Positions 1 through 9,000 of a DNA stretch of 20,366 nucleotides are shown here, piece by piece. Source of the DNA: CAZIWX01 sp964543125 (GTDB lineage Bacteria > Fidelibacterota > UBA8477). Positions within the stretch are counted from its first letter, which is position 1; every line of letters begins with the position of its first letter. The stretch covers positions 1 through 20,366 of the forward strand of contig CAZIWX010000043.1 in assembly GCA_964543125.1 (NCBI GenBank), read 5' to 3'. Both the position numbers and the translations under genes were made by a program. The notes below the pieces were generated by a model that searched no databases, had not been told where the DNA came from, and saw only the letters and a list, made by a program, of their open reading frames with translations.

Positions 1-24
1 TTTACCATTGACGTAAAGTTGCAT
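1..24 (-). CDS. Possible start of a further gene, cut by the window edge
   Basis: An ATG at 24-22 opens a frame reading MQLYVNGK to the window edge. It lies 54 bases past the stop of the LON-domain gene in the same direction, a normal operon spacing. The ribosome-binding site is weak (only AAGAAA upstream), and eight codons are too few to name a family, so this is a guess that a co-directional gene continues to the left. Confidence 0.25.
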
Positions 25-78
25 CGTAAATTTTCTTTATATTGGCCACCGTTCGGCGGATTGATCAGCCTATTAATT

Positions 79-753
79 TTAATTCAGAAATTGCGGATCC
101 GGGGGAAGCGGGCCGGCCTTTTCCAGTAATTCCAGTGTTTCAGTGTGATCATCCAAATACCAGGCGACCTTTTCGGCCCGGGCCGCAAGCGAATCTTCTT
201 TTAGGAGATTATAATGATCGCCGGGTTTGAGGGGCAAATGTTTGGCGATCATGTTGACCACGTTGGCGAACCGCGTATCCGGATCATACAAATAACTCAG
301 ATCCACGCTCTCTTTAGAGATTTTAGCGAGGTAGGTGAGCTTTTGGATCAGTGCCTGCTGTAAATCGGCGAAATCCTCTCCCCGGTCTCGCTCCGGAAGC
401 AATTCAAGTTTCGCCACCCGAAATGGTATTTCTTTTACCAGCTCCCCGAATCCAACCCGCACCAGACCTTCCAGCACGATATTGGCGTTTCCGCCATCCA
501 GCTCTTCGTGGGAGATTATTCGTCCCAGGCAACCCATCTCATGGTACGGTGGATTGCCATAATAGTTATCCTCGTAAGCGGGCTTTAATAATGCCAGGGC
601 AATGAGTTGCTCACCGTCCAGCGCCGCCGCCAACATTTTACGGTAGCGCGGTTCGTAAATGTGATAGGCCGCCTGGGTGTGGGGAAACAGATGCAACGTA
701 GATAGTGGAAACAGGGGCGCAAATCCGGAGAAGGCTTTTAATGGACGGTCCAG
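79..753 (-). CDS. LON peptidase substrate-binding domain protein (stand-alone N domain), probable CTG start
   Basis: This is a stand-alone Lon N-terminal (substrate-binding) domain without the AAA+ ATPase or protease parts of Lon. Such proteins are common in bacteria and their exact role is unsettled. The longest standard-start ORF begins at a TTG at 696 and would lose the first strand of the domain. Reading upstream in frame gives APLFPLSTLHLF and then HIYEPRYRKM, which matches the family opening (LPLFPL...LHIFEPRYR). The frame stays open to a TGA at 757-759, and the only start-like codon with a ribosome-binding site is CTG at 753-751, nine bases after AGGAAGG. I therefore extend the gene to 753 (224 residues). 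The C-terminal helical part (about 125-224) is normal for the family. It lies 55 bases after elbB in the same direction. The domain call is firm; the CTG start is inference, and a sequencing error upstream is the alternative. Confidence 0.82.
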   Translation of the reverse strand: MDRPLKAFSGFAPLFPLSTLHLFPHTQAAYHIYEPRYRKMLAAALDGEQLIALALLKPAYEDNYYGNPPYHEMGCLGRIISHEELDGGNANIVLEGLVRVGFGELVKEIPFRVAKLELLPERDRGEDFADLQQALIQKLTYLAKISKESVDLSYLYDPDTRFANVVNMIAKHLPLKPGDHYNLLKEDSLAARAEKVAWYLDDHTETLELLEKAGPLPPDPQFLN

Positions 754-762
754 ATATCAATT

Positions 763-769
763 CCTTCCT
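763..769 (-). promoter_or_regulatory. Ribosome-binding site supporting a CTG start
   Basis: On the minus strand AGGAAGG stands nine bases before CTG at 753-751. It is the only strong Shine-Dalgarno-like motif upstream of the LON-domain gene. The TTG lying two bases after it is out of frame and too close to be used. Confidence 0.5.
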
Positions 770-808
770 AAAATGGTTGTGGACAAGAGGGTAGGATCCT
801 CAACCGAA

Positions 809-1465
809 TTATTCAGTCATCTGCATGACTTCGAACACCAGTTTTTCGATTCCCGCGGCCGCTTCACTGATGCGGTTAGCCAGCATGTAGGCCGGCGTGG
901 AGACCACTTTTAGTTCACGATCAATCACGAATTCATCGACCGGACAGGCAATATGAATCCCACCCATGGCGGTGATTTGATCGGCGGTATCCGGGTCATT
1001 TCCAATAGTCAGTTGGCTACCCGAACCGTAGATCCTGGGAATCATGGCAGGCGCAATGCAGATAAAACCGATGGGTTTACGTGCGCTTGCAACCTCTTTA
1101 CAAAGTCGTTCCACCTCCGGGTGAAGAGTGCAATCCGATCCATTAATGGCAAAGTCGCACAAATTTTTCGCCGCTCCAAACCCACCGGGCAGGAAAAGCG
1201 CATCATAATCATTTCCCTTAGCTTCGGCCAGGTCCTTCACTTCCCCCCGCGCGATACGGGCAGCTTCCACCCGGACATTGCGGGTTTCACCCGGCACAAC
1301 TTCGCCGGTAAGATGATTGATCACATGGTATTGATCCATATCCGGCGCCAGACACTCGTACCCGACCCCCATGCGATCCAGAGTAAGCAGCGTGATCACA
1401 CTCTCGGCGATTTCCGCGCCGTCATAAACGCCGCACCCGGATAAAATGACACCAACTTTTTTCAT
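809..1465 (-). CDS. elbB: ElbB, DJ-1/PfpI superfamily glyoxalase-like protein
   Basis: The protein matches ElbB (sigma cross-reacting protein 27A; isoprenoid biosynthesis glyoxalase ElbB) along its whole 218 residues. It opens MKKVGVILSGCGVYDG, then has INHLTG (about 50-54), ALFLPGGFGAAKNL (about 89-102), the nucleophile-elbow segment GFICIAPAM with Cys136, and the late motif STPAYMLA. ElbB belongs to the class I glutamine amidotransferase-like/DJ-1 fold. E. coli ElbB has weak glyoxalase activity and has been linked to isoprenoid production, but its in vivo substrate is not settled. The ATG at 1465 has AAGGGG seven bases upstream. It stands between the Nudix gene (168-base gap, with a possible promoter) and the LON-domain gene (55-base gap), so it may lead a two-gene unit. 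The length equals that of the E. coli protein, and no key residue is missing. Confidence 0.93.
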   Translation of the reverse strand: MKKVGVILSGCGVYDGAEIAESVITLLTLDRMGVGYECLAPDMDQYHVINHLTGEVVPGETRNVRVEAARIARGEVKDLAEAKGNDYDALFLPGGFGAAKNLCDFAINGSDCTLHPEVERLCKEVASARKPIGFICIAPAMIPRIYGSGSQLTIGNDPDTADQITAMGGIHIACPVDEFVIDRELKVVSTPAYMLANRISEAAAGIEKLVFEVMQMTE

Positions 1466-1548
1466 AATAACCCCTTTGGTTTTAAAGCTAGCCGGTTTGC
1501 CTGGAGACCGAATTTAGTAAAAAGTACCGGTTTTGACCACCTGGAATC

Positions 1549-1577
1549 CTAATACCGCTTAAAATGAGATCTGTCGA
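1549..1577 (-). promoter_or_regulatory. Possible sigma-70 promoter for elbB
   Basis: On the minus strand TCGACA (1577-1572) is followed after 17 bases by TATTAG (1554-1549). The -35 matches 5 of 6 consensus bases and the -10 matches 4 of 6. It sits about 84 bases before the elbB ATG, in the 168-base gap after the Nudix gene. It is a by-eye match only. Confidence 0.33.
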
Positions 1578-1633
1578 AATTGCCGGTGCCGGTGTCATTG
1601 ATTGTAGAATGCCGCTCTGCCCTCAGCCGAATA

Positions 1634-2227
1634 TCATACGTCGAGCAGCCTTGTGTCCGGGTGTCGTGATTCACCGGCCCAGTTCCCTTTCATCAATTTC
1701 TCGGCCCAGAATAACCCCACCATGGTTTTGGCATCGGTGATTTTTCCCTGCTGAAGCATCGTCAGCGCATCCCGCAGCGGAATTTTAATAATTTCTAAAA
1801 ATTCATCGTGATCACGATTGATGGTTGTCTGAGTTAAATTATAAGCCGCGTAAAGCGCCATCTTTTCATCTGAATAGCCAATTGCCGGATGAATAGTCGT
1901 CAGCATTTCCCAGCGTTGGGCGGAATAACCGGTTTCTTCCAGTAACTCCCGCTGGCCGGTGGCCAGGTAATCCTCACCCGGATCAATTTTACCGGCGGGT
2001 AGTTCAAAAAATTCCTGCCCGGCCGGATACCGAAATTGTCGTTCCATAATAATCGTCGCGTCATCGAGGAAAGGAATCACCACCACGGCGCCGGGGTGAA
2101 GTAGATATTCCCGGGAACTCACCCTCCCATTGGGTAAAGTCACTTCATCTTTGCGAATATGCAACAAACTGCCGTCGTAAATGATACGGGAGTTCAGTTG
2201 TTTTTCAGTGAGATCAAATTTTGTCAT
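1634..2227 (-). CDS. nudF: Nudix hydrolase, ADP-ribose pyrophosphatase type
   Basis: A 197-residue Nudix protein. The Nudix box is complete: G79, E85, then R93-E94-L-L-E97-E98-T-G100 (pattern GX5EX7REUXEEXGU), giving the Mg2+-binding glutamates. The stretch before it, EFFELPAGKIDPGE, and the N-terminal beta domain with the QFRYPAGQ segment are typical of ADP-ribose pyrophosphatases (NudF/YqiK-like), which cleave ADP-ribose to AMP and ribose 5-phosphate. The late SDEKMALYAAYNL segment fits the same subgroup. The ATG at 2227 begins the family N-terminus, although the bases before it show no clear Shine-Dalgarno. It lies 100 bases after marC. Substrate choice within the subgroup cannot be told from sequence alone. 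Confidence 0.88.
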   Translation of the reverse strand: MTKFDLTEKQLNSRIIYDGSLLHIRKDEVTLPNGRVSSREYLLHPGAVVVIPFLDDATIIMERQFRYPAGQEFFELPAGKIDPGEDYLATGQRELLEETGYSAQRWEMLTTIHPAIGYSDEKMALYAAYNLTQTTINRDHDEFLEIIKIPLRDALTMLQQGKITDAKTMVGLFWAEKLMKGNWAGESRHPDTRLLDV

Positions 2228-2327
2228 AATTGGAGAGAAGCTTAACGGGAATTGTCCCTGGATGCAAGGATTTAGCTGGGATTGATGTCGCTCGTAACCA
2301 GGAGCCAGTCAGGCTGGAAATCTAGGT

Positions 2328-2981
2328 TTACCCTAGAATGTGGTACTTTGTGATCAGGTCACCGATAACGCCTTTGATACCGGTAATAATGAATTGCACG
2401 GCGATTGTGGTCACGATCAAGCCCATGATCCGGGTAACGACTCGCAGCGTGGTCTTGCCAAAGCGATCAACCAAAATGTGGGCGTAACGCAGGATAACGC
2501 CGGAAAACAGACCCGCCAAAATGACGGCCGAAGTCAAAATGATGGTTTCAGTCCAGGTGACGGCATTGGCACGGTAGACCATGGCCGTCGCAATGGCTCC
2601 CGGACCACTCAGGATAGGAATCGCCATGGGAATAATGGAGATGTCTTCCCGGAAGGTTGCTTCCGTGCGTTCTTTCTCGGTGATGCGTGATTTGGGATGC
2701 TGGCCGCGCAGCATGGCCATGCCCATTCCGAATAATAAAATTCCGCCGGCGATGCGGAAGGCATTCAGGGTAATGGAAAACAGGGAGAAGATGACCTGCC
2801 CTAAAAACATGAACAGTAACAAGGTAATGATAACGGCGAAGGTGGTACGTTTGGCCAGGTTTTTCTGCTCTTCGTCTGATTCACCCTGGGTCAAAGAAAC
2901 GAAGAGCAGGGCCGCACCGAAGGGGTTTAGAATAACGACCAGGCCAATGAGTGCTTCGAGACTATAGCGTAATAATTCCAT
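2328..2981 (-). CDS. MarC family integral membrane protein
   Basis: A 217-residue, very hydrophobic protein with about six membrane segments. It carries the MarC/UPF0056 signatures: VILNPFGAALLFVSLT near the N-terminus (residues about 17-32) and IPMAIPILSGPGAIATAM in the middle, a repeat-related half with the GPGA motif. The charged loop in between (RGQHPKSRITEKERTE) is cytoplasmic in related proteins. The name comes from the E. coli marC locus, but a role in antibiotic resistance was later refuted. The family, which includes YchE and YhgN, has no firmly known substrate. Length and topology are normal. The ATG at 2981 has only a weak GAG upstream. It follows the M28 peptidase gene after 173 bases and an intervening hairpin, so it is probably a separate transcription unit. 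Confidence 0.9.
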   Translation of the reverse strand: MELLRYSLEALIGLVVILNPFGAALLFVSLTQGESDEEQKNLAKRTTFAVIITLLLFMFLGQVIFSLFSITLNAFRIAGGILLFGMGMAMLRGQHPKSRITEKERTEATFREDISIIPMAIPILSGPGAIATAMVYRANAVTWTETIILTSAVILAGLFSGVILRYAHILVDRFGKTTLRVVTRIMGLIVTTIAVQFIITGIKGVIGDLITKYHILG

Positions 2982-3071
2982 GACGGTACACTCGTTTAAA
3001 ACGGCTTAGAATACAATCGAATATATTCAACTCCGGTTGTCTTCCCTGAGTGAGTGCTATCGTTGCACCGG

Positions 3072-3111
3072 AACAAAGCCAGGGTGAACCGCAGGACGCC
3101 CTGGCTTTGTT
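3072..3111 (-). terminator. Hairpin terminator after the AddAB-peptidase operon
   Basis: AACAAAGCCAGGG (3072-3084) and CCCTGGCTTTGTT (3099-3111) form a perfect 13-bp stem with a 14-base loop, 43 bases after the peptidase stop. There is no long U-tract beyond the stem's own AT-rich end, so it could be a weak or bidirectional terminator. Its placement between two convincing gene ends supports the call. Confidence 0.6.
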
Positions 3112-3154
3112 TCTGCATAAAATTTCGCAGGCTCGCCGCTCTGATGGTGAACTT

Positions 3155-4954
3155 TTACAGATCGATGATCAGGATGACTTTTTTCCCATCCCGTTTTACA
3201 TCCACACTGATGCGCTGCCCGGCTTTGAATTCCGCGAGGCGGTACATATAATCGTAAATATTTTCCACCGGTTTGCCTTCCATGGCCACGATCACATCAC
3301 CCTTCAGCATACCGCCCCGGTCGGCGGGTCCGCCTTTTCGAACGCCGTCCACGCGCAAGCCCTTGGATTGTCCCGTATAATCCGGCATGATTCCCAGGGT
3401 TACTTTAAACGCCCGGCGCATTTCACTACCGGCTTTAGGTCCGGCCTCCTGGAAGGTCAGTTTTTCCGGTATATCCGCCAAACGCAGCAGCACGGCATAA
3501 GCAAATTCAACTACTTCCCGCTCACCGGAAAAATTGATTTTATCGACATCATCCGAGGGCATGTGGTAATCTTCATGCAAGCCGGTGAACAGAAACAGCA
3601 CCGGGACATCCTTCACGTAAAACGAGGCATGATCGGAGGGACCATAGCCTTCCGGCGAGATTTTAATTTTAAAGGGCCGGTTCAGAGCGGTTTGCTGGAC
3701 GAGATCTTCCAGCCCCACAGCGGTTCCCGTACCACCGATTGTCAGCGTGGAATCCAGCCGGCCCACCATATCCATATTCATCATCAGTTGCATTTTATCC
3801 AGACTGAGCAATGGATGGCTGGCAAAGTATTTGGAACCGAGTAAACCCATTTCTTCTCCGCCGAAAGCGATGAACAATACACTGCGTTTCAATTCCCGGC
3901 GATTGGCATACATCTTTTTTGCCAGTTCCAACACGGCCGCGACGCCCGAGGCATTATCATCCGCACCATTGTGAATGGCAAGCGTGTCCGGCGCACGTGA
4001 CCCGGAACCCGGTCCACCGAGTCCCAGATGGTCGTAATGGGCGCCGATAACGATAATTTGGTCATTCAGTTGAGGATCGCTCCCTTTGAGATAACCGACC
4101 ACATTTTGTGTCTGAGCCGTTGTCTTATGCGTATCCGCGGTGCCGGTCAATTCCACCGGTAGCGAGAATCCGCCAACCGGCTGCATGGATTCGATCATAC
4201 TATTTTCCAGCAGAGCCACGGTTTTACCGGAACCAGCCAATAATTGATCGGCCACCGGCCGGGTAATGTGGAACACCGGTAAGCCGGAGCCCTGTTGGGA
4301 CTGATCGTAATGAAGCGGCATTAATTTATCTTCTTTATCCAGTTTGGGTCCGGATACGAACAAAACACCGGCCGCACCTTTATCCCGGGCCTTCATTACT
4401 TTACCGCGCAAGGAACTGTATTTTAGCAGCGGACTGTGCGGATTTTCCAGATCCGGATCGCCGCGCAGCAACAGCACCCATTTCCCGCTCACATCGAGGT
4501 TGTCGTAGTCGTGCCAGTGCAGGCTATCCAGGTCAAAGTCAAACCCATATCCGGCAAACACCACCGGTGCGGTCACCGTGGCATTTTCAGAAAATCCCAC
4601 CGGTGTATAATCCACATCCAGTTTGCCCGTAACATTGCCAAAGGTGAAGACATTGTCAGGTCCGGCCTCCACGCTGGTAACCACATCAAAATATTGAAAA
4701 CCGTTATCGCCCAGGGGGGTTACCCCGGTTTCAAAAAGCTCATCGGCGATATAATCTGCTGCCAATTTGTTCTCTGGCATACCGGTACCGCGACCTTTCA
4801 GGGAATCGGATGCTAAAAAGGTGATATGTTCTTTTAATTCCGGTACCGAGATGTCATTGCTCGAGGCCAGAAAGGGGAGATAGGCACAACCGGTAACCAC
4901 GAGGGTGGTCAACAGGATGGGGGTCATTCGTTTCACGGATTTCATAAACTGCAT
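3155..4954 (-). CDS. M28 family zinc metallopeptidase lipoprotein with PA and PDZ domains
   Basis: A 599-residue exported aminopeptidase-like protein. The N-terminal signal ends in LVVTGC with the lipidation Cys at residue 23, so it should be membrane-anchored. Next comes a PA (protease-associated) insert at about 120-250, then the M28 catalytic core with the two-zinc ligands in order: GAHYDH (H306), GADDNASG (D332/D333), GGEEMG (E367 catalytic, E368), MNMDMVG (D395) and EDYHMPSDD (H464). A PDZ domain closes the protein (about 522-599, GLRVDGVRKGGPADRGGM). The architecture is known in M28 enzymes of this supergroup and suggests trimming of peptides in the periplasm or at the outer face. The longer ORF runs to 5005 and would overlap the upstream gene. 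I chose the ATG at 4954: it follows the GDPD stop by four bases, has GAAGGA eight bases upstream, and puts the charged residues directly before the signal core. Confidence 0.92.
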   Translation of the reverse strand: MQFMKSVKRMTPILLTTLVVTGCAYLPFLASSNDISVPELKEHITFLASDSLKGRGTGMPENKLAADYIADELFETGVTPLGDNGFQYFDVVTSVEAGPDNVFTFGNVTGKLDVDYTPVGFSENATVTAPVVFAGYGFDFDLDSLHWHDYDNLDVSGKWVLLLRGDPDLENPHSPLLKYSSLRGKVMKARDKGAAGVLFVSGPKLDKEDKLMPLHYDQSQQGSGLPVFHITRPVADQLLAGSGKTVALLENSMIESMQPVGGFSLPVELTGTADTHKTTAQTQNVVGYLKGSDPQLNDQIIVIGAHYDHLGLGGPGSGSRAPDTLAIHNGADDNASGVAAVLELAKKMYANRRELKRSVLFIAFGGEEMGLLGSKYFASHPLLSLDKMQLMMNMDMVGRLDSTLTIGGTGTAVGLEDLVQQTALNRPFKIKISPEGYGPSDHASFYVKDVPVLFLFTGLHEDYHMPSDDVDKINFSGEREVVEFAYAVLLRLADIPEKLTFQEAGPKAGSEMRRAFKVTLGIMPDYTGQSKGLRVDGVRKGGPADRGGMLKGDVIVAMEGKPVENIYDYMYRLAEFKAGQRISVDVKRDGKKVILIIDL

Positions 4955-4958
4955 CGTA

Positions 4959-5789
4959 TTATTCCTTCTGCGTAAGTATTTGATTGATGAGAACACTGTC
5001 ATCACTCATGATGCCTTTGATCAACGGATCATGAGTCAGTGTTACCAGCTGTTCAGCATCATTTACAACCCAGGTTTGAATTGCCATGTGTTTGGTCCGG
5101 GCCAGCCAGCGAATCCAGGGCCGGATGGCTTGGTGGTATGGATGTAAAATATCCGGACGAACCACTAAAAGAAACAGGATTACTAAAATCTGACGCCAAT
5201 CGGTATAATCCCATAATGAGGCGGTGATAATCCGGTCATCCAGCCGTTTCACACGTCCCAGGACAAAGGGATAAAAGGACGAAACGATCACCCGGTGGTA
5301 TAGACCGTGGTCTCGAATAAAGCGGGCTACCGCGGTCTCGATTCGGGGCGTTGCCCAAAATTGATAATCCTTAATCTCGATATTCACAATTGTGTCGTCC
5401 GGGACCGCTTCAAAAACTTCCTCAAGCGTTGGGACCGCTTCAAACCGGGCGGGCCAATTAGCCGCCGCGTTAAGTGATTTTAAGGTCTCCCGGGTATAAT
5501 CAGCGACGGTACCCTCGGCGCCCGTTGTGCGTTTCAGTGATTTGTCGTGGATAACAGCCAGGGCGCCATCGCGGGTGAGATGGACATCCAGTTCGATACC
5601 GTTGCAACCATCGGAAATAGCTTGTTTAAACGCGGCGATGGTGTTTTCGGGCTGGGTTTTGGCCGCGCCCCGATGACCATAGCGTACGATCCCGTTTGCG
5701 AATAATTGGTTGGGGTACAGGGGTTTCCAGCGGCTCCATTGATAAATGACAATCATAACCAGTATCAGACCGAGGAAGAGAATTGACAT
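4959..5789 (-). CDS. Membrane-anchored glycerophosphodiester phosphodiesterase
   Basis: GDPD-family TIM barrel, 276 residues, that hydrolyses glycerophosphodiesters (from phospholipid head groups) to glycerol 3-phosphate and an alcohol. Catalytic and metal residues are all present: HRGA (H39, R40), PENT (47-50), ELDVHLTRDG (metal E66 and D68), VIHD (H81), NIEIK (E138) and the final GIMSDD. Residues 2-16 (SILFLGLILVMIVIY) form one N-terminal membrane segment, so the enzyme is probably tethered to the inner membrane. The longer ORF (to 5873) covers the upstream membrane-protein gene. The ATG at 5789 lies two bases after that gene's TGA, has GGAG nine bases before it, and starts right at the membrane segment. 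A second hydrophobic stretch at 200-210 (ILVILFLLVV) may touch the membrane. The substrate is inferred from the family. Confidence 0.92.
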   Translation of the reverse strand: MSILFLGLILVMIVIYQWSRWKPLYPNQLFANGIVRYGHRGAAKTQPENTIAAFKQAISDGCNGIELDVHLTRDGALAVIHDKSLKRTTGAEGTVADYTRETLKSLNAAANWPARFEAVPTLEEVFEAVPDDTIVNIEIKDYQFWATPRIETAVARFIRDHGLYHRVIVSSFYPFVLGRVKRLDDRIITASLWDYTDWRQILVILFLLVVRPDILHPYHQAIRPWIRWLARTKHMAIQTWVVNDAEQLVTLTHDPLIKGIMSDDSVLINQILTQKE

Positions 5790-5791
5790 AC

Positions 5792-6001
5792 TCAAACGCT
5801 CCGGGGCGGCTCCCATTGGGCGGCATCGATGATGGACCAGAGATGCACGATCCAGCCCAACAGAATAAACCATAAAACCACCGCTAAAACAAACTGGATG
5901 ATAGCCAGGCCGAGCCGGCCCTGAAGCAATTGCCCCAGTCCGGGTATGAACAAACTGGCTAGTGCTGCTAATACATTGCCACCTGATCCTTGTCCTGCCA
6001 T
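5792..6001 (-). CDS. Small two-helix membrane protein (69 residues)
   Basis: Starting at the ATG at 6001, which has a strong GGGGAGGA ribosome-binding site, the protein is MAGQGSGGNV followed by two hydrophobic segments (about 9-25, with FIPGLGQLLQGR, and about 31-55) and a short charged tail. The PGLGQ motif followed by G+3 membrane residues resembles the TM2/small DUF membrane-protein type, which has no firm function. The longer ORF upstream of 6001 runs antiparallel to no recognisable domain and overlaps the end of the AddAB gene, so it is set aside. The gene lies 46 bases after the helicase-nuclease stop and two bases before the GDPD ATG, an evident operon member. Confidence 0.8.
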   Translation of the reverse strand: MAGQGSGGNVLAALASLFIPGLGQLLQGRLGLAIIQFVLAVVLWFILLGWIVHLWSIIDAAQWEPPRSV

Positions 6002-6047
6002 AATTCCTCCCCGGGTTGAATTGGAATTAACATTGGTTCCGGAATGT

Positions 6048-9000
6048 TTAATCAAAAGATGCGCCAGATTCCGCGGTACCGTTTTCAGCACCCGGTAAAC
6101 AGCGATGAAAAACCGTCGTTTTCCGGCAGATCTGTATAAATTCACAATAGGCACAAGCTCGATTTTCTTCACGAGTTGTGAGCGTGAAGGACCCGGATTT
6201 TAATGGTTGAGCATAGTCAAGCAGTTGATCGACTATTTGTTCACGGGTAAGTACTCCGTCGGAATTTTGGTTGTCAATAACCGGGATATCATAGGTGCGG
6301 GGTTTTCTGTCCACGGTGACCGGATGATCTGAAGTCAGATTCCCCAATAACTCAGACATTCCATGTCCACCATTTTTCAGGGACTGGAGTTTTTCATAGC
6401 TCAGAATAATGGATTTATCGGGAAAGTGTTGCTGAAGCGCCAACAAGTACACATACAATTGAGATGCGAAAAAATCACGGGTATCTTTAATGTTCACCTT
6501 ACCGGTTTTGTAATCCACGGCCCAAACATTTTGTTCATTCGTGAAAATTCGGTCGATAATACCACGCAGATGGAGCTTGAGTTGTCCATCAGGTGTTGAA
6601 ATTTCAATCTCAGACCAATTATTTTCGTGCTCGGATATTCCAAAGGGCTGTTCAAAATAACGCTGCTGAAATTGATCGGCGAAAGGTGCATTCCATTTAA
6701 GTAAGCGCCCTAACAAGGTATAATCCGGTGTCTCCCGAAGCCCATCCAGAAACGGGATCAGCTTCCCGGTGGTGAGTAGATCCAGTTCGCCGTCAAAATG
6801 ATAGTCTTCGCGGACCTGATCGGCTAGATCGGCTAAATAGCTAACCGCTTCATCGAAATCATCACTGAGCAGATCAAATCCATCCACGCCATCGAATTCC
6901 GGGTTCCCGAAATCCTCAAGTAGTTTGTGGATAAAATTTCCCAACCGGCGACGCACGCCACTTTCAGGATCCTCATCCAGGGCTGCCAGTCGCAACGGTT
7001 CCGAATACCAATAGCGCTGTGGGCACTTGAGTAAATTGTCCAACCGGCTGGCAGACATGGAAAAATCAGTTTCGGTATTGGCTCCAACCTCACCGGTGAA
7101 AGCGTGGTTTGCGGCTGTCAGGTACGCGTTGTGGCGGACCAGTTGGGAACCAGTGGGGTTTGACAACAATCGATTCGAAAGGTGTGACACATAATATCGA
7201 TAAGAATTGCTCTGATTTGCTGCCCAGGGAGAATCGTGGCGAACATTCAGATATTCGGTAAATGTACTGGGTTGAAGCGACTCACCACCAACACTCAGTT
7301 CCGGCGCATAAAAGGTAACCCGGTCTGAGCCCAGTCGCAGCCAGCGCATGAAAAGCGCCAGATTGAAATACCAGGGGTTAAACGGCAGCCGCTCCAGATA
7401 GGGATTTTTCCGGGGTGTGACCGGGAACTGGCCTTCCGATAATCCCAAAACGATTAAATGCCGCAGTGCTAAATTAACCGTTTCCTGATTTCCCAGGATT
7501 TCAACCCCCCAGGGCTGGGGTCCGCTTTTTATCTCTTCCTCACCCAATTTTTCTGATAATTCCCGATACAACTCACCAGCTGTTCCCTTGCGGTGGGCAT
7601 ACGTCGACCAGGTCGATTCGATTTTCCGCAGCGTATTTTTTATAGCAAATACCGTTCGGCGAGCGACTTCATCATGCATGACTGTTCGCTCGATTTGAAG
7701 TGTCTTTATCGCTGCTTCCAACCAGTCCGCCGCCGATTGCATCGATTCGTTGCTATTGTTTTGGAAAAATAGTTCACAAAATTTCAGGAGCTCTTCAGCA
7801 CATTTTGACACCCTTTGCCAGTCTGGCCGCATAGCCTTTTCTTCCCGTTCAGCCTCAGCATAGGTGCGCAACTCGCCCAAACTGCTCCAACCCTGTTGCC
7901 GTACGAAGCGATCCAGCTTTAGTCGATCATCAAATCTCGATAAACTCAAATCCGCCTTGTCCCATTTAATCTTATCTACACGATCCAGCAATGAGTGCAA
8001 CCAAATGGCGGTCACCTGTTGCCAGCTCAGTTGATATGACAAGCGAGCGTTGAGCAGACTCAGGACCAGGTGTGTGGCCGGCCGCTCACCGACGGGTTCG
8101 TGCTTGGCGATGGTAACCGGAATACCATAATCCTGAAACGTGCGTTTGATGACCGGGACATAGCGCTCCATGGAGGAAACTGCCACTTTGATAGCATCGG
8201 CCAGTGTGCCATCTGCAAGTAATTGAAGAATTTGCTGGGCCGCACGGTCAACTTCATCCTCCACTGAGAAACAAATAAAGACATCAGGGGGAAAGGTGGG
8301 GGGTAACTCTGGCAGACGGGATTTAATGCGATTTTCCCAGCGCCAACCGTTGGCGATATCACGGTCTTTACCACCTTGCAGAAAATAGGTTCGTGAATAG
8401 TTCTTTTGAAGCTGGTCCAGAAGTTCATGGTCCTGGGGTGTGGTGCTGAATAGTCCATCAACGAAAATCGGGATATTGTTTTCGGGTAATTGCCAGTCAC
8501 TGATTGGCAATCGGTCGCGATCTGTGATGACAGCGTGTTTGCGACACCATTTTAAAACCAGGACCGGTAAATCGGAAAATGGTGCTTCGAGATTCGTTCC
8601 GAATTTCAGATGTTGAATCACTGCATCGGCCAGTTGCCGGTATACTCCCCAACTGAGATCTGCTTTTTTCAGGATATCTGCGACTGCAATTTGAGCCACA
8701 TCGGGTGATAATCGTCGTCCGGGTGGGTAAACCCGCTTGAAAAATTCACGCTGGGATTGAATGATGCAACCGGGGCGCAATTTTTGATTTGCCGCCAGTG
8801 TCTGATAAGCTCGGATTGCGAGACCGCGTGTAGGTTCCAATAGATAATATCGGCCTGATGGTGCACGTTGATCAATAGCCCCAACCAAATCGGTGGTAAG
8901 TGCATCAGGCTTGAGTTTGGCAATCTGTAATGGCTCACGATGCTGTTTTTCTGCAATTAAGTCAACATATAGGTCAAAATCAGCTTCAATTCCAACCCGC

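Noticed and set aside
953..1444. 163-codon plus-strand frame
   Set aside because: It is the shadow of elbB, whose minus-strand protein matches its family end to end.
3050..3844. 264-codon plus-strand frame
   Set aside because: It lies antisense to the M28 peptidase PDZ/catalytic region. Its protein is His-rich and shows no domain, while the minus strand holds all zinc ligands.
4955..5005. Longer start for the M28 peptidase
   Set aside because: It overlaps the GDPD gene and places 17 polar residues before the signal. The ATG at 4954 has a better ribosome-binding site.
6002..6172. Upstream extension of the small membrane protein
   Set aside because: It overlaps the AddAB end and shows no conserved features, and the ATG at 6001 has a near-perfect ribosome-binding site.
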